Shown here: positions 15,350 to 25,800 of the stretch, one piece after another
How the letters are laid out: each line of letters begins with the position of its first letter
Position numbering within the stretch: the stretch's first letter is position 1
Origin: Glandiceps talaboti
Lineage: Eukaryota > Hemichordata > Enteropneusta > Spengelidae
Direction of reading: 5' to 3'
Assembly (NCBI RefSeq): GCF_964340395.1
Contig: NC_135571.1
Coordinates: 6,784,953 to 6,848,952, forward strand
Length of the DNA stretch: 64,000 nt
The notes under the pieces: generated by a model
Databases searched by the model: none
Told to the model about the DNA's origin: nothing
The model's input: the letters and a program-made list of their open reading frames with translations, nothing else
Translations under genes and position numbers: made by a program

Positions 15350-17769
15350 CGTCGTTGTTATTGTCATTGTTGTTGTTGTTGCCGTTGGTTTTGTTGTTTT
15401 TGTTGTTGTAATGTTACCATCGACATCACCCAATTTAACTCGTCAACATGCTCAATATTTCTCTCACATTGTTTTTTCAGAAACCTCAGGACCTCGGTGA
15501 CGTAATGTTTTCCTTAAGTTACCTCCCCACAGCCGAGAGACTGACTGTCGTTGTCGTCAAAGCCCGGAACCTAAAATGGCTGGAAGACAAAAAATCAGCG
15601 GGTATGTACAAACAAACCACTCTTATGGAACAGTCACAGTTCAGATAATAATTGCCCGACTAAACGCATCACTAAACACTTTCAAAGTTTTGCCGATAAC
15701 TGGCAACTTGATTAAACATTTCTCAACTAACTTTTAAAAAATGCAATCACGCCATTACGGAACTTTCTAACTGGATAGGCCATTATCAACTACATTTTAC
15801 TTGTTGTTGTTGTTGTTGTTGTTGTTTTTGTTGTTGTTGTTGCTGTTATAATTACTGTTACACGGCTGTTAATGGGTGTATTAATAGTACCGTTCGAATC
15901 TATACAGTTGTATAAATGTCAGAAAATGCAAGCTGTCTGTAACATAGCTAGGGAAAAGAAATAATTGGAAGCACTCCTAAACTGGGCTGAAAAAGAAACC
16001 AATTTTTTAAAATACTTTATTCCGTATCACAACAACGAGCTAACATTATTTGTTTAAGAGGGGGGCGCCACTCCAGAAAATAAAGGTATTTTCACAAACA
16101 TTGGGTTTTGGAGAATCATTTCCTGATTTCCAATATCACATATATTTCAATTGATTGCCAATGAACACCAAATTGAGACTCTATTTCACCTTCATTGTTC
16201 TACCAATTGTCAACGTTTATATCACAGGCTAGCAGAAATGAATATGTATCAGATTAACAATAAATATTCATGATTCCTTAGAGTCTGTTATTTTCAGATA
16301 AATAGAAGACTAGCGATTTTGTAATGTCTTATGACCTTATATGACACTAACATTTGAAAATTGAATTTATACATAAATTGAACAATTCGGAGATATTCTG
16401 TTAACATTAATCCTCTCACCACTAGATCCGTTCGTAAAAGTGTACTTACTTCAAAATGGAAAGAAGGTATCCAAGAAGAAGACTGTAGTAAAGAGAGATG
16501 ACAGGTGTCCTATATACAATGAAGCAATGATATTTTCTGTGCCATCTAGTGTGCTACAGGTGAGTTCTTTCGTTTTTAACACTTATTCATAGGGATGAGG
16601 GCACGTCTATTACCCCAAGGGGTGTTACACTAGCAACTTTCAGCCTCTGGGAATAGTTGGTACATAACGGTACAATGGATAATATGACGTCTACTGATGC
16701 CCATGTAAGGCAGGCAGTAAGTGTTTTATAACATATCACATTCTCAGGCAGGTATTCTTTCCATACTCAAAGCAAATTACTGATGGGTCTTCCCATGCTA
16801 CATGAATAATACCCTAGGGAAAATAGAAAAAGGATAGTGCCCACTCTATGTAAATTGAGGTCGTTATCGGTCACTTGTCCATACCATGTGACACTTGTAA
16901 GCCAATCACTGGAGCCTGAATGAAAACGATGTGCTATGAATTCGATTATGAACCCCCCCCCCCCACCCCCATGGAGGGTACTATATGAATAACCCAAGTG
17001 AATAACCCATGTCCGTCTGTGGACAGCCATATCTCCGACATGCACTAACCGAATCAATCAAACATAGAGTTTCTTTATTTTATGCTTTCTATAGCTGATG
17101 TCCATTTTCCCCAAGGGCCAGTCAACCCCACTTCATATGACGCGTGTACATTGTTGTTTGTGATGTTTTCAAATTGCCAGCTGCTTGTAGGGATGCATTT
17201 TAGACATTATTTTTTGTAGGACTATAGTTTAGCTACCAATCAGGTTGTGGAGATGAAATAGTTTGTCAACCTATCACACCAGTGATCTTGTAGATTTTGA
17301 TAACACAAACGGTAGTACAGATGGCCGTACAACCATAAAAGCTGACATAGATGGATAGAAAGATCAACCAGACAGATAGACGGAGAGACAACAATACGTC
17401 ATTACCAATTCATGATTGGTCAGAAAGATGTTATTCTGAGTGTGTTCTACCTAAAAATAAAGACTTTTATGACCTTTACCTTATAACTGCATGACCTTTA
17501 CCCTATGACCTCATGATGGTGACCTTATCTCATCCCCAGCTGATCTGACATAAAAAGTTTCTCTTCTTCCTCTTCTTCTTCTCCATTGTGAGCAGACCAT
17601 AACGATACGAATCACAGTCACAGAACGCTCACCTGATGGAAAAAACCACAGCATCGGTCACGTGCTAGTAGGCCCTCACTCGACAGGTTCTGCACTTACT
17701 CACTGGAACCAGATGATGACGTCACTACGGAAACCAGTCGCCATGTGGCACTCCCTGAGGAAATATTAA
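9805..17769 (+). CDS. SYT12: Synaptotagmin-12-like protein, 3' six exons (N-terminus outside or not recognised)
   Basis: Six exons (9805-10061, 12379-12547, 15007-15222, 15481-15601, 16426-16559, 17596-17769) join in frame to 356 residues and a stop. Residues 1-86 are a Ser/Glu-rich linker with [15 protein letters not shown], resembling the SQSADSLNSISSVSNTF stretch I recall before C2A of vertebrate SYT12. C2A covers about 87-214. C2B covers about 215-345 and contains [24 protein letters not shown] and NEAMIFSVP. The C-terminus HWNQM...[14 protein letters not shown] is the synaptotagmin C2B tail. SYT12 is a vesicle-associated, Ca2+-independent member, and acidic Ca2+ ligands are indeed replaced in both C2 domains. 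Other members usually have an N-terminal membrane anchor; no such exon was found upstream. The SYT12 assignment rests on C2B wording; a related orphan synaptotagmin is the alternative. Confidence 0.88.
10644..10886. repeat. Compound (TTTG)(TGTC)(TATG)(TTTG) microsatellite
   Basis: Tetranucleotide runs in succession: TTTG, TGTC/CTGT, TTTG, TATG (about 10767-10840), then TTTG again. Overlapping open frames encoding Cys-Val-Phe/Met-Tyr-Val are artefacts. Confidence 0.97.
11749..11837. repeat. (TATG)(TG)n(TTTG)n microsatellite
   Basis: TATG copies, then about 36 bp of TG, then TTTG copies. Confidence 0.95.
12015..12290 (+). mobile_element. tRNA-derived SINE candidate
   Basis: Begins with an A-box-like GTGGTTGACTCAGACG, followed about 40 bp later by a B-box-like GGGTTGAGTCTTGCC at about 12056. 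A body with CCTTGGGCAAGAATTTGAACC, CCCAGTCAGACCAGCTGTAA and a GCTCCTCAGGAGGTTGAGG block is of the kind found in invertebrate tRNA-SINEs. It ends near an AT-rich tail. Box matches are degenerate and no target-site duplication was confirmed. Confidence 0.55.
12379..12547 (+). CDS. SYT12: SYT12-like exon b (first half of C2A)
   Basis: Acceptor TATTTCAG and donor GTAAGT at 12548; 169 bp. With two bases from exon a it gives [20 protein letters not shown]..., the first C2A strands, then LVQARDLRP and [20 protein letters not shown]. The internal ATG at 12380 looks like a start, but frame continuity and C2 homology place it mid-protein. The upstream Asp of Ca2+ loop 1 is absent (Ile-Glu-Glu stretch). 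Confidence 0.92.
12548..15006 (+). other. Intron b of SYT12-like gene
   Basis: About 2.46 kb. The last 750 bp are a decayed tandem array derived from the downstream splice junction (see 14258-15006). The rest is AT-rich unique sequence with no gene. Confidence 0.75.
14258..15006 (+). repeat. Decayed tandem array of a 3' splice junction
   Basis: About a dozen diverged units of roughly 60 bp, each resembling CCTGTCTAG + GTCTTTCGTAAGAGC + TTCAATCCTGTGTATAACGA. This is the acceptor and first approx. 35 coding bases of the exon at 15007. Copies start near 14262, 14328, 14362, 14393, 14435, 14487, 14555, 14601, 14676, 14742, 14803, 14870 and 14943. The nearest (14943) shares TCGTAAGAGCTTCAATCCT exactly with the exon. 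Several retain a CTAG acceptor-like end. Confidence 0.85.
15007..15222 (+). CDS. SYT12: SYT12-like exon c (second half of C2A)
   Basis: Acceptor CCTGTCTAG and donor GTATGT at 15223; 216 bp, both ends phase 0. Encodes [19 protein letters not shown], then [20 protein letters not shown] and a Pro-Gly-Pro-Phe-Ser-Thr-Trp-Leu segment. The [10 protein letters not shown] motif is the synaptotagmin C2 RKTLNPVFNE equivalent. Ca2+ loop 3 reads [10 protein letters not shown], where Ca2+-binding synaptotagmins have DFDRFSKHD, so one Asp is Tyr and the last is Glu. Confidence 0.93.
15297..15415. repeat. (TTG)n microsatellite in intron c
   Basis: About 55 bp pure TTG followed by imperfect TTG/TTA/GTC to about 15415. 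It lies between exons c and d, in an intron of only 258 bp (15223-15480). A similar shorter tract lies at 15801-15844 in the next intron. Confidence 0.95.
15481..15601 (+). CDS. SYT12: SYT12-like exon d (first part of C2B)
   Basis: Acceptor GTTTTTTCAG and donor GTATGT at 15602; 121 bp, leaving one base (G) for the next codon. Encodes [20 protein letters not shown], then [20 protein letters not shown]. The [16 protein letters not shown] wording is very close to SYT12 C2B as I recall it. Confidence 0.94.
15602..16425 (+). other. Intron d of SYT12-like gene
   Basis: About 820 bp, AT-rich, with a TTG tract at 15801-15844. No other feature seen. Confidence 0.7.
16426..16559 (+). CDS. SYT12: SYT12-like exon e (middle of C2B)
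   Basis: Acceptor ACTAG and donor GTGAGT at 16560; 134 bp. G + AT restores the Asp of [20 protein letters not shown], followed by [20 protein letters not shown] and SSVLQ. The polybasic KKVSKKKT strand is the C2B site for acidic lipids and partners in the family. Confidence 0.94.
16560..17595 (+). other. Intron e of SYT12-like gene
   Basis: About 1.04 kb. Holds a poly(C) run near 16953 and no recognisable coding sequence. The polypyrimidine tract before the acceptor is CTTCTTCCTCTTCTTCTTCT. Confidence 0.7.
17596..17769 (+). CDS. SYT12: SYT12-like terminal exon f (end of C2B)
   Basis: Acceptor GTGAGCAG; 57 codons and a TAA stop at 17767-17769. Encodes [20 protein letters not shown], then [11 protein letters not shown] and [22 protein letters not shown]. 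Loop 3 is [10 protein letters not shown], lacking the two Asp residues that coordinate Ca2+ in active C2B domains, as expected for a Ca2+-independent member. Confidence 0.94.
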   Translation, partial: TITIRITVTERSPDGKNHSIGHVLVGPHSTGSALTHWNQMMTSLRKPVAMWHSLRKY

Positions 17770-19238
17770 TATTGAACTCCGCATACGTAAATTTACATGT
17801 ACGCATGCGTAAGTGACAGGGAAGCGTTACATAGAAACAAGGAATTACATATTTTATCAAACTAGCCGTTGTTCTTCGTCGATTCAAACTTGATTGGTAT
17901 TTTGTTGTTGTTCAAGCATAATATTCAATATTTTGTTGAATTTTTAATAGTAAAGTTATTTATATGGATATTACAACTTAAAGGGGCCAATCACTTTTAG
18001 ATGGTTGGAAAGTGTTTAAGGTAGGGTATGGGTTCATTTTGGCAAAGAACATACTTTTGGGTGTGGTGGAGGGTTAATTTGATTTAATCTTTAATGGTAA
18101 TTTTTTATAACAAGACCAATACAATATTAGTGTATTTGCCATGCTGGTGCCATTACATGACTCTCTGTAGTTCTGCACTCTGGCAAAATTACTGTGTCCT
18201 CTGCCTACCTGTGTTTACATTATACACCGTGTTTACCTTACACACCCCTTGTGTGTTATTACTTAAAAAATAGTACTCATAGTGCATGGCCCGTTTTCTT
18301 TCTCAAGAGTGTGGTCTTCACTTGGTCAAACATGGCTCTGGTTATTGAATCTAGTGGTATGTGGGAAGGGCCAAATTTTGAGAAAACTAAAGTTCATCCA
18401 CTCCCACCCCCATTTTCCCGACCACACCCAGTTTAAAGGGAAGGATACCTTGTGAATTTCCTTATTTGATAAAAACTCGGATGTGAAATGAGATAAAATG
18501 CGTTAGTTTCATTCACTTTCACTCACCAGTACGGAGGTGATATCGATCTGAATTCAGGTGGCAGTGACGTATGAGACTTGCAAGGCAGCTCCTGTTCAAC
18601 GTATTGTGGACTGCTGCTATTGTTATTGAAATTGGAATTGGAATACGTTTAAAGGAAGTTACTGGGCTAGTCTCTTACATCACTTCCGCCCAAGTTTGGC
18701 TCGATGCCAACTCCATACTGATAATTGAAAGTGAACGAAACAGATACATTTTATGTCATTTAGCATTCAAAATTTTATCAAATAATGTGAATTTACAAGG
18801 TGTCCCATTCCGTCCCTACTATATATGGATAGTAATCAGCTTCACCAATGCTGGTACCGTGCCTAATTTACCTCGGAGGGCTCAAACTTAATTTGTTCTC
18901 TTGTTCACGACAGACAGACAAACAAACAAACAAACAAACAAATATGTGACAACACTCACAAACAGCACAACTTACCATATCAATCAAATATCAACATCAA
19001 TTTTCCATGAAACTATATAAACGCAAACTGTAGATCTGCTATGTTGTAAACCCTGAGAGTGGCCGTTTTTTTCTTGTTTCTGTTGTGCAAAGGAAGAATA
19101 TATTTTAATAGCGGTCGCACAGAAATGTTGATGTTGGTATCTGTGTTGTTCTTGAATGTTTGTGAGTGTAACTAAGTCATATTTCTTTTTAAAAGACAAA
19201 AGAAATGCAATAAAAAGTAGTATTACTTTGATGTTGAC

Positions 19239-19253
19239 TTTTCTTTCTTTCTT

Positions 19254-19308
<55 letters not shown>

Positions 19309-19315
19309 CTGTCTT

Positions 19316-19398
<83 letters not shown>

Positions 19399-19513
19399 CT
19401 CTATATGTCTGTCTGCCTGTACATGCCTGTCTGTGACTCTCTGTCTGTGTATTTGTTTGTTTGTTTGTTTGTTTGTTTGTTTGTTTGTTTCTTTGTTTGT
19501 TTCTTTGTTTGTT
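19239..19513. repeat. (TTTC)(TATC)n(TGTC)n(TTTG)n microsatellite
   Basis: Successive tetranucleotide runs: TTTC, TATC to about 19308, TGTC to about 19390, mixed, then TTTG to 19513. Open frames over it are artefacts. Confidence 0.97.
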
Positions 19514-20728
19514 GTAATCAAAATAAATTAAGCCTGTGCTCTTTACAACTTCTTGCATTCCACTTTGCAAAGTTTACAATCACTGAAATTCACAACACAG
19601 TTTGCACATGAAGTGTTGCTATCAGTTACAATTTCCAAACCCTAAACTCGCAGCCCAAGTATCATTTCAAAAACACTACACACACAACATAATATAGTGA
19701 ATCGAATTATGTGCTATGAATATATATCTTTCATTAAAATACGAATGTTGTGCTATGAATATAGTTTGATATAGTATAAAATGATGGAGTTGTTATCTGT
19801 ATATATTGTGATTGAGATATTGTTAATTCTTTATAAATCTAATTTCACAAATGGAATTATTATCACTTTTTATTGTGGTAAATGCTACATTTCCAAGTAC
19901 ATATGAACTTGTGCTGTAATGTGACAATAATGAACACTCATATTTTCAACAACAGCATTTAGATATTCAAATATTACATTGATATATTATGTTAAACCCG
20001 CTTAAGTTGACCGTTGGAGGAGAAACTTCGTTAATAGCATAACAAAATATAAATGTATGTTCATTTTATCGTCTGGCTTTGCAATACGTTTGGATGTGAT
20101 AGATGTATGCTTCCCGTGTGTCTATCTGCAAAATAAACAGTTATGGTTCACTTAGATGCCGGCAAATATTGGCTAAGGTATACAACCGTGATTACGTCAT
20201 GATGAACGTTTTTGTACTGAATATTCGACCGTTGGTGGCGCTTGTACTGTCAGATTTGACCTTTGGTGGCGCTGTCTTAGAGTCCATTTACATGCCTATG
20301 ACATGAACGGTTTTGAACTTTCCTACCGGTCAAAGAGGCACTAGTAACTGTATTAATTTCATCTTACGCCTTTTACAGGACTCTCTGATTTAGTATTCTT
20401 GTTGGAAATGATACAGAGGGATATTAAATGTCGTCGCCTATCTTTTCAATCAAGTTCTATTAGCTGGCTTTCATGACGTATATCCAAATATTAAATTAAT
20501 GAATCGAGATGTAGAGACCTCGACGTCAACATTGATAAACTTTCTTTGTTCGTCAGGTCTCGTGAGATTCTTTTCGTCACGTGTATGGTGTACCTCAACT
20601 TTGACCGACTCTCTCGCGAGATGTCCTTTTTCTTGGGCTTGACGAGAGTTTAGATTTTATCCAAGTTTTATCGAAGTTTTTCTACAAGACGCTCAAAAGG
20701 TGACAAATGTTACACTTTTCATCACCTA

Positions 20729-20785
20729 TATGTCGTAAATCATCACGTGTTTGTCGTAAATCACGACGTGTATGTCGTAAATATG
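20729..20785 (+). repeat. Three tandem copies of a 20-bp TGTCGTAAATCAYSACGTG unit
   Basis: TATGTCGTAAATCATCACGT then TTGTCGTAAATCACGACGTG then TATGTCGTAAAT. The unit contains a CACGTG/GACGTG core. The CACGTG cores could bind bHLH factors, but there is no evidence of function. Confidence 0.8.
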
Positions 20786-21972
20786 TTAATTAAGTTATTG
20801 GCTTGTGCGCCTAAAAGACAGTACAGTTTTTGTATAGTTTCATGTAAAGTGATCAATGAATTGTGTTAGGTTAGTGACCGATAAATTGTGGTAATTATAA
20901 TCTTTTCATTTTTTTTAAATTATTCAAATTATTCAAATTTATACGGAGCGACTTTAGCATGTATGCCTAATAGATTTTAGCTCTTAATATTTCTTTCTTT
21001 TTTGCAATAAATATGGCGTATTTTTGCATTGTCTGCAGTTTTATCACAAAGTTAAAGAGACGTGAAGATTCTCAAACCATTTACATTAATATAACCTGAG
21101 ATGATATCGGGGAATTTTAAAACATTGTTGTATTTTATAGTTTAAGATGTAGTACTGATTTATTCATATTAACCATATACAGTGTTTCTGTTTTTAAAAA
21201 TACAGTTACACATTGTACAGCCTTCCTCGGGGAAACATTTACAGCCCGTTTCAAGTTAACGTTCACTGGCTTTGTTTGATACAACAAGGCAGAAACCTAT
21301 ATAACAAACTTCAGATAGCAAGACTGGCTGATCGTGAATGCAGTTTCTTGTGATATTTTATCTAAATACAATGAACTAGCATGTCACCATGGAGATATCA
21401 AACACATAAAAACTTTGGCGCCTGCATGTCTATGTCTAATTGCAGTATGTTTAAATGTGTTTTTATTTCATAACACTAACAGGCAAAATGTACCACTTAT
21501 TTCTTGTTGATGTCTAAATGGTTGTATCAAATAGAACCGGTGAACGATTGCTTGAAACAGGCTGTACAACTCCATTTATGACGTCAACACGTGTACACTT
21601 AGGTGTCGTTCCATAGATATACATACATCCCGTAGTTTTGGTTACACAGCTAGAATCGTGTCGTTGGGGACGGCTCTCGCTACCGCCAGAAAGTCAGTGG
21701 AAATAGTAAACAAAATGTGACTTACGCTATGAATCATGGGAAATGTTCACGGCCTAATATACGAGGAAGAGTAGTACGTGGTAATCTAAGCTCATGTATC
21801 ACATAGTCATAATCTCGAGCAACATGCAGCGGTAGTCTGTTTATTTCAAATAATGTAATTTCATAAATACATTCTATGGCTTTATTTGCGTGGTTTTTGA
21901 GATTATTTTAGATTTTTGGCAGTCACGTACATTTGTTTCTATTTTCTCAGACTCTGTTTGTCTCAGTTACCC

Positions 21973-22076
21973 AGACTCTCACCGCTCGCACCCAGCCGAG
22001 ATTTTAGAGCCCCAGCGGTGAGAGTCTCTCTAGGGTGGCAGCCATTAAGCGAGCGCCCCCAACGACGAGAGTCTGG
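21973..22076. repeat. GC-rich hairpin with 14-bp perfect arms
   Basis: AGACTCTCACCGCT at 21973 pairs perfectly with AGCGGTGAGAGTCT ending at 22027, giving a 55-bp hairpin. GCGCCCCCAACGACGAGAGTC follows at about 22052, repeating the arm end. It is richer in GC than all surrounding DNA and carries the GCGCCC(C/T)CAACG(A/G)CG word shared with other elements in 22-24 kb. Confidence 0.75.
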
Positions 22077-22833
22077 TCAGCCAAGTCTATACATGGTGCG
22101 GACTATCCAACAATATTGTGTTGAAGTCCTTTATCTTCATCTGTTTTAGTAAGGGATGTTAGAATAGACACAAAAATCTGTAATTGTTTGACCTCAGAGT
22201 GGCTCAGGCTGAGTTTAAAAACTTTTCTATTGGCGTGAATATGCTTGATAAAACTGCACTAGCTGCAACTGGAAATTGAAAAATGTTTTGTTAGATAAAA
22301 TAAATAACTTATTCGTAATATCAGTACTGAACGTATTTTGTTGTAGCTGTATACACAATAAATCAAATCAAAATTATTTATGGGTCAGTCCCAAAAAGCA
22401 GCGCCCTCAACGGCGATCACGATTTCAACCTATCACTGCAATGATTATGGATAAGATCAAAAACTGATTAACATTGTACAATGACCCAATGTGTAATTAT
22501 TCCTATTTCAATACTGCAGTTACTAAGAATTGCTGTTTAAAATGGTGACAGATTCAAAACCAAGTTTTCGATCAAAATGTTGACATGTTACTATAGCTAC
22601 ACCATGCCACTTACGGATCATATTGACCACTGACTAACAAGTACAATGTCTTGATAACTTAACAATTTTTAGCGAATATATTTTTAGTTACTTAATGAAA
22701 AAATAAATCCCAGTTGAAGCTTATGCAGGTTTAAACTACTTTTAGCATAAATGTCGATGCATGTCGCTGAAATATGGAATATCGTTTTCTGGCATTGTTA
22801 GATGAATTTATGACAAAATAAAGGTTTCTAATT

Positions 22834-22938
22834 TGTATGTCAGATCCGTCTTGGAGCGCCCTCATGCTTTGGCCAACCCCTTTCAAAAAGTTCAGAGTCG
22901 TTGAGGGCGGGCGACACGACGTATCTTACAGTCCATAC
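22834..22938. mobile_element. GCGCCCTCA foldback element, copy 1
   Basis: Left arm holds GAGCGCCCTCATG. The right arm holds GTTGAGGGCGGGCGACACGA and CGTATCTTACAGTCC. The inner GGCCAACCCC matches GGCTAACCCC in the 60190-60289 copy, and the right end CGTATCTTACAGTC is identical to that copy. About 100 bp, non-coding, hairpin-forming. Confidence 0.75.
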
Positions 22939-23456
22939 CTGAACACCAGGTTCGAGTTCAAACAATAGCATATGTAGTGAAATTGTATACTTCCCTATGT
23001 AGAATATACTAATGTCATATTTTGAATATGCATAAAATATTACCTCCAAAGAACGCATAAACTCAGCTTGTCACCCTTTAATTTAAAAAAAAAGAAAGAC
23101 AATAAATGTAAGATCGTGATGGAAGTATTGTACAGTTAATTGAAATGTCCTATTTTCTTACCGAGTGTTATGGCGGTGGTTTGATAATTTTTTGAGTTCT
23201 AATACTCTACCCGCCAGACTATGGTGCATAATTAGTTTTTCATTGTTGTAATGTGTAACAATATAGCCTTCTAGATGACACTGCCGTACAATGTTATATG
23301 ATTGTGGTACACACACTTGTGTTTGAATATTGCTGAAATAATATGACTCAAAAGTATCCCAAAATATTACAATTGAGGCAAGTTAACGTGAAACAGAATC
23401 TCCTTTCAGTCGACAACAATCTTACTTATATTGCAACATTTCATCATGGCGCTCGA

Positions 23457-23546
23457 CAGTAGAGTGTAATGAGCACTCCGCCCTCAACGGTCTTGTGAAG
23501 GGGTAGGCCGATACTTGAGGGCGCCCATTTACGGCGTACACTACCA
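23457..23546. mobile_element. GCGCCCTCAA foldback element, copy 2
   Basis: CCGCCCTCAACGG at about 23478 is inverted as CTTGAGGGCGCCC at about 23516. The centre AAGGGGTAGGCCGA is the reverse complement of the TCGGCTAACCCC centre at 60221. The right side ends ACGGCGTACACTACC. Inserted here in the opposite orientation to copies 1 and 3. Confidence 0.7.
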
Positions 23547-23687
23547 TGACAACTGACTAGCTCAACATAAAATCTTAGTAGCCTTGCTATGTAGTTTCTT
23601 TGCGTGTAATTCAATTATCTTATAAGCATGTTACACTGTAAATGGTTTGCTCCGATTCGGGCATACTCTGAAAGATTAGACGAACGT

Positions 23688-23756
23688 TAAGGGCGCTCTT
23701 CTCATTACTCCTCACAAACGGGGAACGGATTATAAAGACGCCCCCAACGACGTAAT
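23688..23756. repeat. Degenerate GCGCCC-type hairpin
   Basis: GTTAAGGGCGCTC at 23688 faces GACGCCCCCAACGACG near 23741. Arms are imperfect; probably a decayed member of the neighbouring foldback family. Confidence 0.5.
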
Positions 23757-24076
23757 TCACAGGACAGTGTTATTTGTAATGACGTAATATTCTTGTGTTT
23801 TTATAAAGTAATTGATGATGCGAGGATCTAATATATTGCTGGCATAGAAAACATTTTCTTAGCAAAAATGGTAACATTCTTGTTGAGCCAAACAATGAAA
23901 TGTAACAATATTAGTAAGATTTTTTTTCAAGTCACATTGGTCAGATGATCTTCTGTTCAAGTTCACTGGTATAAATTGTTACACATATGCCATAAGACAA
24001 TGAACATCAGAAAACTGTTTTGTTAACTTTTGTATTTGTATTTATTGTTGTAAAAGTTATTTCCATTTTGGTGTAA

Positions 24077-24082
24077 AATAAA
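24077..24082 (+). terminator. Poly(A) signal candidate AATAAA
   Basis: Canonical hexamer preceded by about 60 bp of U-rich sequence. The gene served is uncertain; the nearest upstream plus-strand gene is the SYT12-like one, 6.3 kb away. Confidence 0.4.
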
Positions 24083-24762
24083 GACGATGAAAACTTGAAT
24101 AGGACTCCAAGTATTGTGAGCGCGCGAGGGCGTGTGTGTGCATGCAGACAACATTGTTTAATTTTCAGTTTAAATTAATTGAACCCAATCCTTCCCAGTG
24201 CAGTGCGTCATGGGTAATCAAGGGACTCCAAGTACATTACTGTTTACATATACTGTTGATATGGCTTCACAAATTTCAAAAAAAATCCAGATCCGGAATC
24301 AGATCTCACTAAAATGTCATCATTGCCTCGAGGTCATGGGTCTTAGCATACACTGATGAATATTTATTAAGTGCACACTTGATATTTATGACTATTCGAA
24401 AGAAATAATCGCTCAGACGTCAGGAATATTCAGTCTGTTTCTAATAAATATTCACGTCTGCCAATACCCATGAGGCACTGCGGTTCTGAGTGGACAATAA
24501 AGGTGAAAAAGAGTTTGGTTCTTGGCAACCGAGGGAATGTTCAATCTTGAAGTGGCTCTCCAGAACCCAAATTTTATGAAAACATCTGTATTTCATTGAG
24601 TGGCTGTCTCATTTAATTATGCTACCAATTTTGATGTTTCTGTTTTGAGAACGATACTGCGGTACATTTAGGGTACGAGCGCCAAGAAATATTACAGCAA
24701 CATGAGTCGCAGAAAGTTTATTCCAAAGCATTTGGTGGCTCTATACATCCAACAGTGTGCCA

Positions 24763-24850
24763 AATGTTATTAATCCAATTTAGTTGTTTACTTTCTCTGT
24801 TACGAACAGGTCCGTTTGTCCACAGTCTGATGTCTAGCAGTTGTACTATT
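24763..24850 (+). mobile_element. Solo end of MITE family M6
   Basis: TGTGCCAAATGTTATTAATC, GTTGTTTACTTTC and TCCGTTTGTCCA match the right arm of the foldback at 62512-62868 (62776-62860). No opposing arm is seen here. Confidence 0.6.
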
Positions 24851-25081
24851 GTTGACTTATTTTCATTGATCCGATGACACATATACTGTTTCAACCATAA
24901 ATATCAAAATAGTTCCAAAAAAAAATACTGAAAACCAACCTCTGCAGTAATCTGAAATCCACTGTTTTCATAATTGTTAAGTTCTTGTTTTGACCTGGGA
25001 CAGCTGATACAATATGGATTCCTATTGTTTTCACTAAATGTCACGAATCCAACTGATAAGTAGAAAATAAATTGATACCAA

Positions 25082-25144
25082 TAAATTAACTCTTTGTTTG
25101 AAAACAAACCAAGTTCAACTGACACAAGACTAAAGACAAAAAAA
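25082..25144 (+). repeat. Duplicated flank, copy 1 (partner at 25570-25632)
   Basis: CTCTTTGTTTGAAAACAAAC and GTTCAACTGACACAAGACTA recur, slightly diverged, at 25577-25630. The intervening 430 bp is an M1 MITE copy, so the MITE lies between two copies of its flank. Confidence 0.75.
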
Positions 25145-25219
25145 TGTGGTTCCAATTACGCTCAATTTTAGAAAAGGTAAGTACAAGTTTTATTTTATAT
25201 GTGTGTATGTGTATGTGTA

Positions 25220-25309
<90 letters not shown>

Positions 25310-25570
25310 TATAGTTCAGGTAGTTACGTTTTCCATTGTTTTCCATATGGTCTCTGTATTATTGGTTTCTTCCCATCAGATGTACAGCCATTACAGTTTA
25401 GAAAACAGTTTTATATTGTCTTTTTAAGTTGATGTCAGTTTTCCGCACCCACTATTTCAACTTTCGTGATTGTATTATTTTTTTCTCAAATACGTAAAAA
25501 AAAGTTTAGGGTCGGCAGTGCAAAACTAGGTGGGGTCGGGTAACCGCAACCAATTTTTTTTAGGCCAAAC
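25132..25570 (+). mobile_element. MITE family M1, copy 2, interrupted by a (TG)n tract
   Basis: Starts AAAAAAATGTGGTTCCAATT and ends ACCAATTTTTTTTAGGCC, with the M1 body between. A TG/GAGTG microsatellite occupies about 25200-25304 inside the left part, where other copies have only TTTCATATGTGAGTG. That short TATGTGAGTG is the probable seed of the expansion. Confidence 0.8.
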
Positions 25571-25645
25571 CATAAATTAAGTCTTTGTATGAAAACAAGC
25601 TATGTTCAGCTGACGTAAGACTAAAGACAAAAGAACTATTGATCA

Positions 25646-25800
25646 TGAGGCCTAAAAAATGTTTGGTTCCGGTGACTGAACCCCACCTAGTTTTTCACGC
25701 CGTATTCAAGAAAAAACTAATAAAATAGCGAAAACTGTGAAATCTCGCAAGAAATAGTGGATGTGTAAACTGACATCAAGATTAAAAAAAAACAATATAC
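25646..25800 (-). mobile_element. MITE family M1, copy 3 (partial, inverted)
   Basis: AGGCCTAAAAAATGTTTGGT and CACCTAGTTTTTCACGCC, then TGTGAAATCTCGCAAGAAAT, are the M1 right end in reverse orientation. The match stops near 25800, so the copy is truncated. Confidence 0.75.

Larger units (their letters stand above)
17770..24100 (+). other. 3' flank / possible very long 3' UTR of the SYT12-like gene
   Basis: 6.3 kb without a convincing exon. AATAAA occurs at 19209-19214 and, in a better context, at 24077-24082. A U/GU-rich run precedes the latter, which is followed by GATGAAAACTTG. The stretch also holds a microsatellite (19239-19513), a small 20-bp repeat (20729-20785) and GC-rich hairpins between 21973 and 23756. 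Whether it is one 3' UTR or intergenic DNA cannot be told from sequence alone. Confidence 0.4.

Noticed and set aside
22921-22975. tRNA-like B box (GGTTCGAGTTC) downstream of a hairpin
   Set aside because: No A box at the right distance and no cloverleaf could be drawn.
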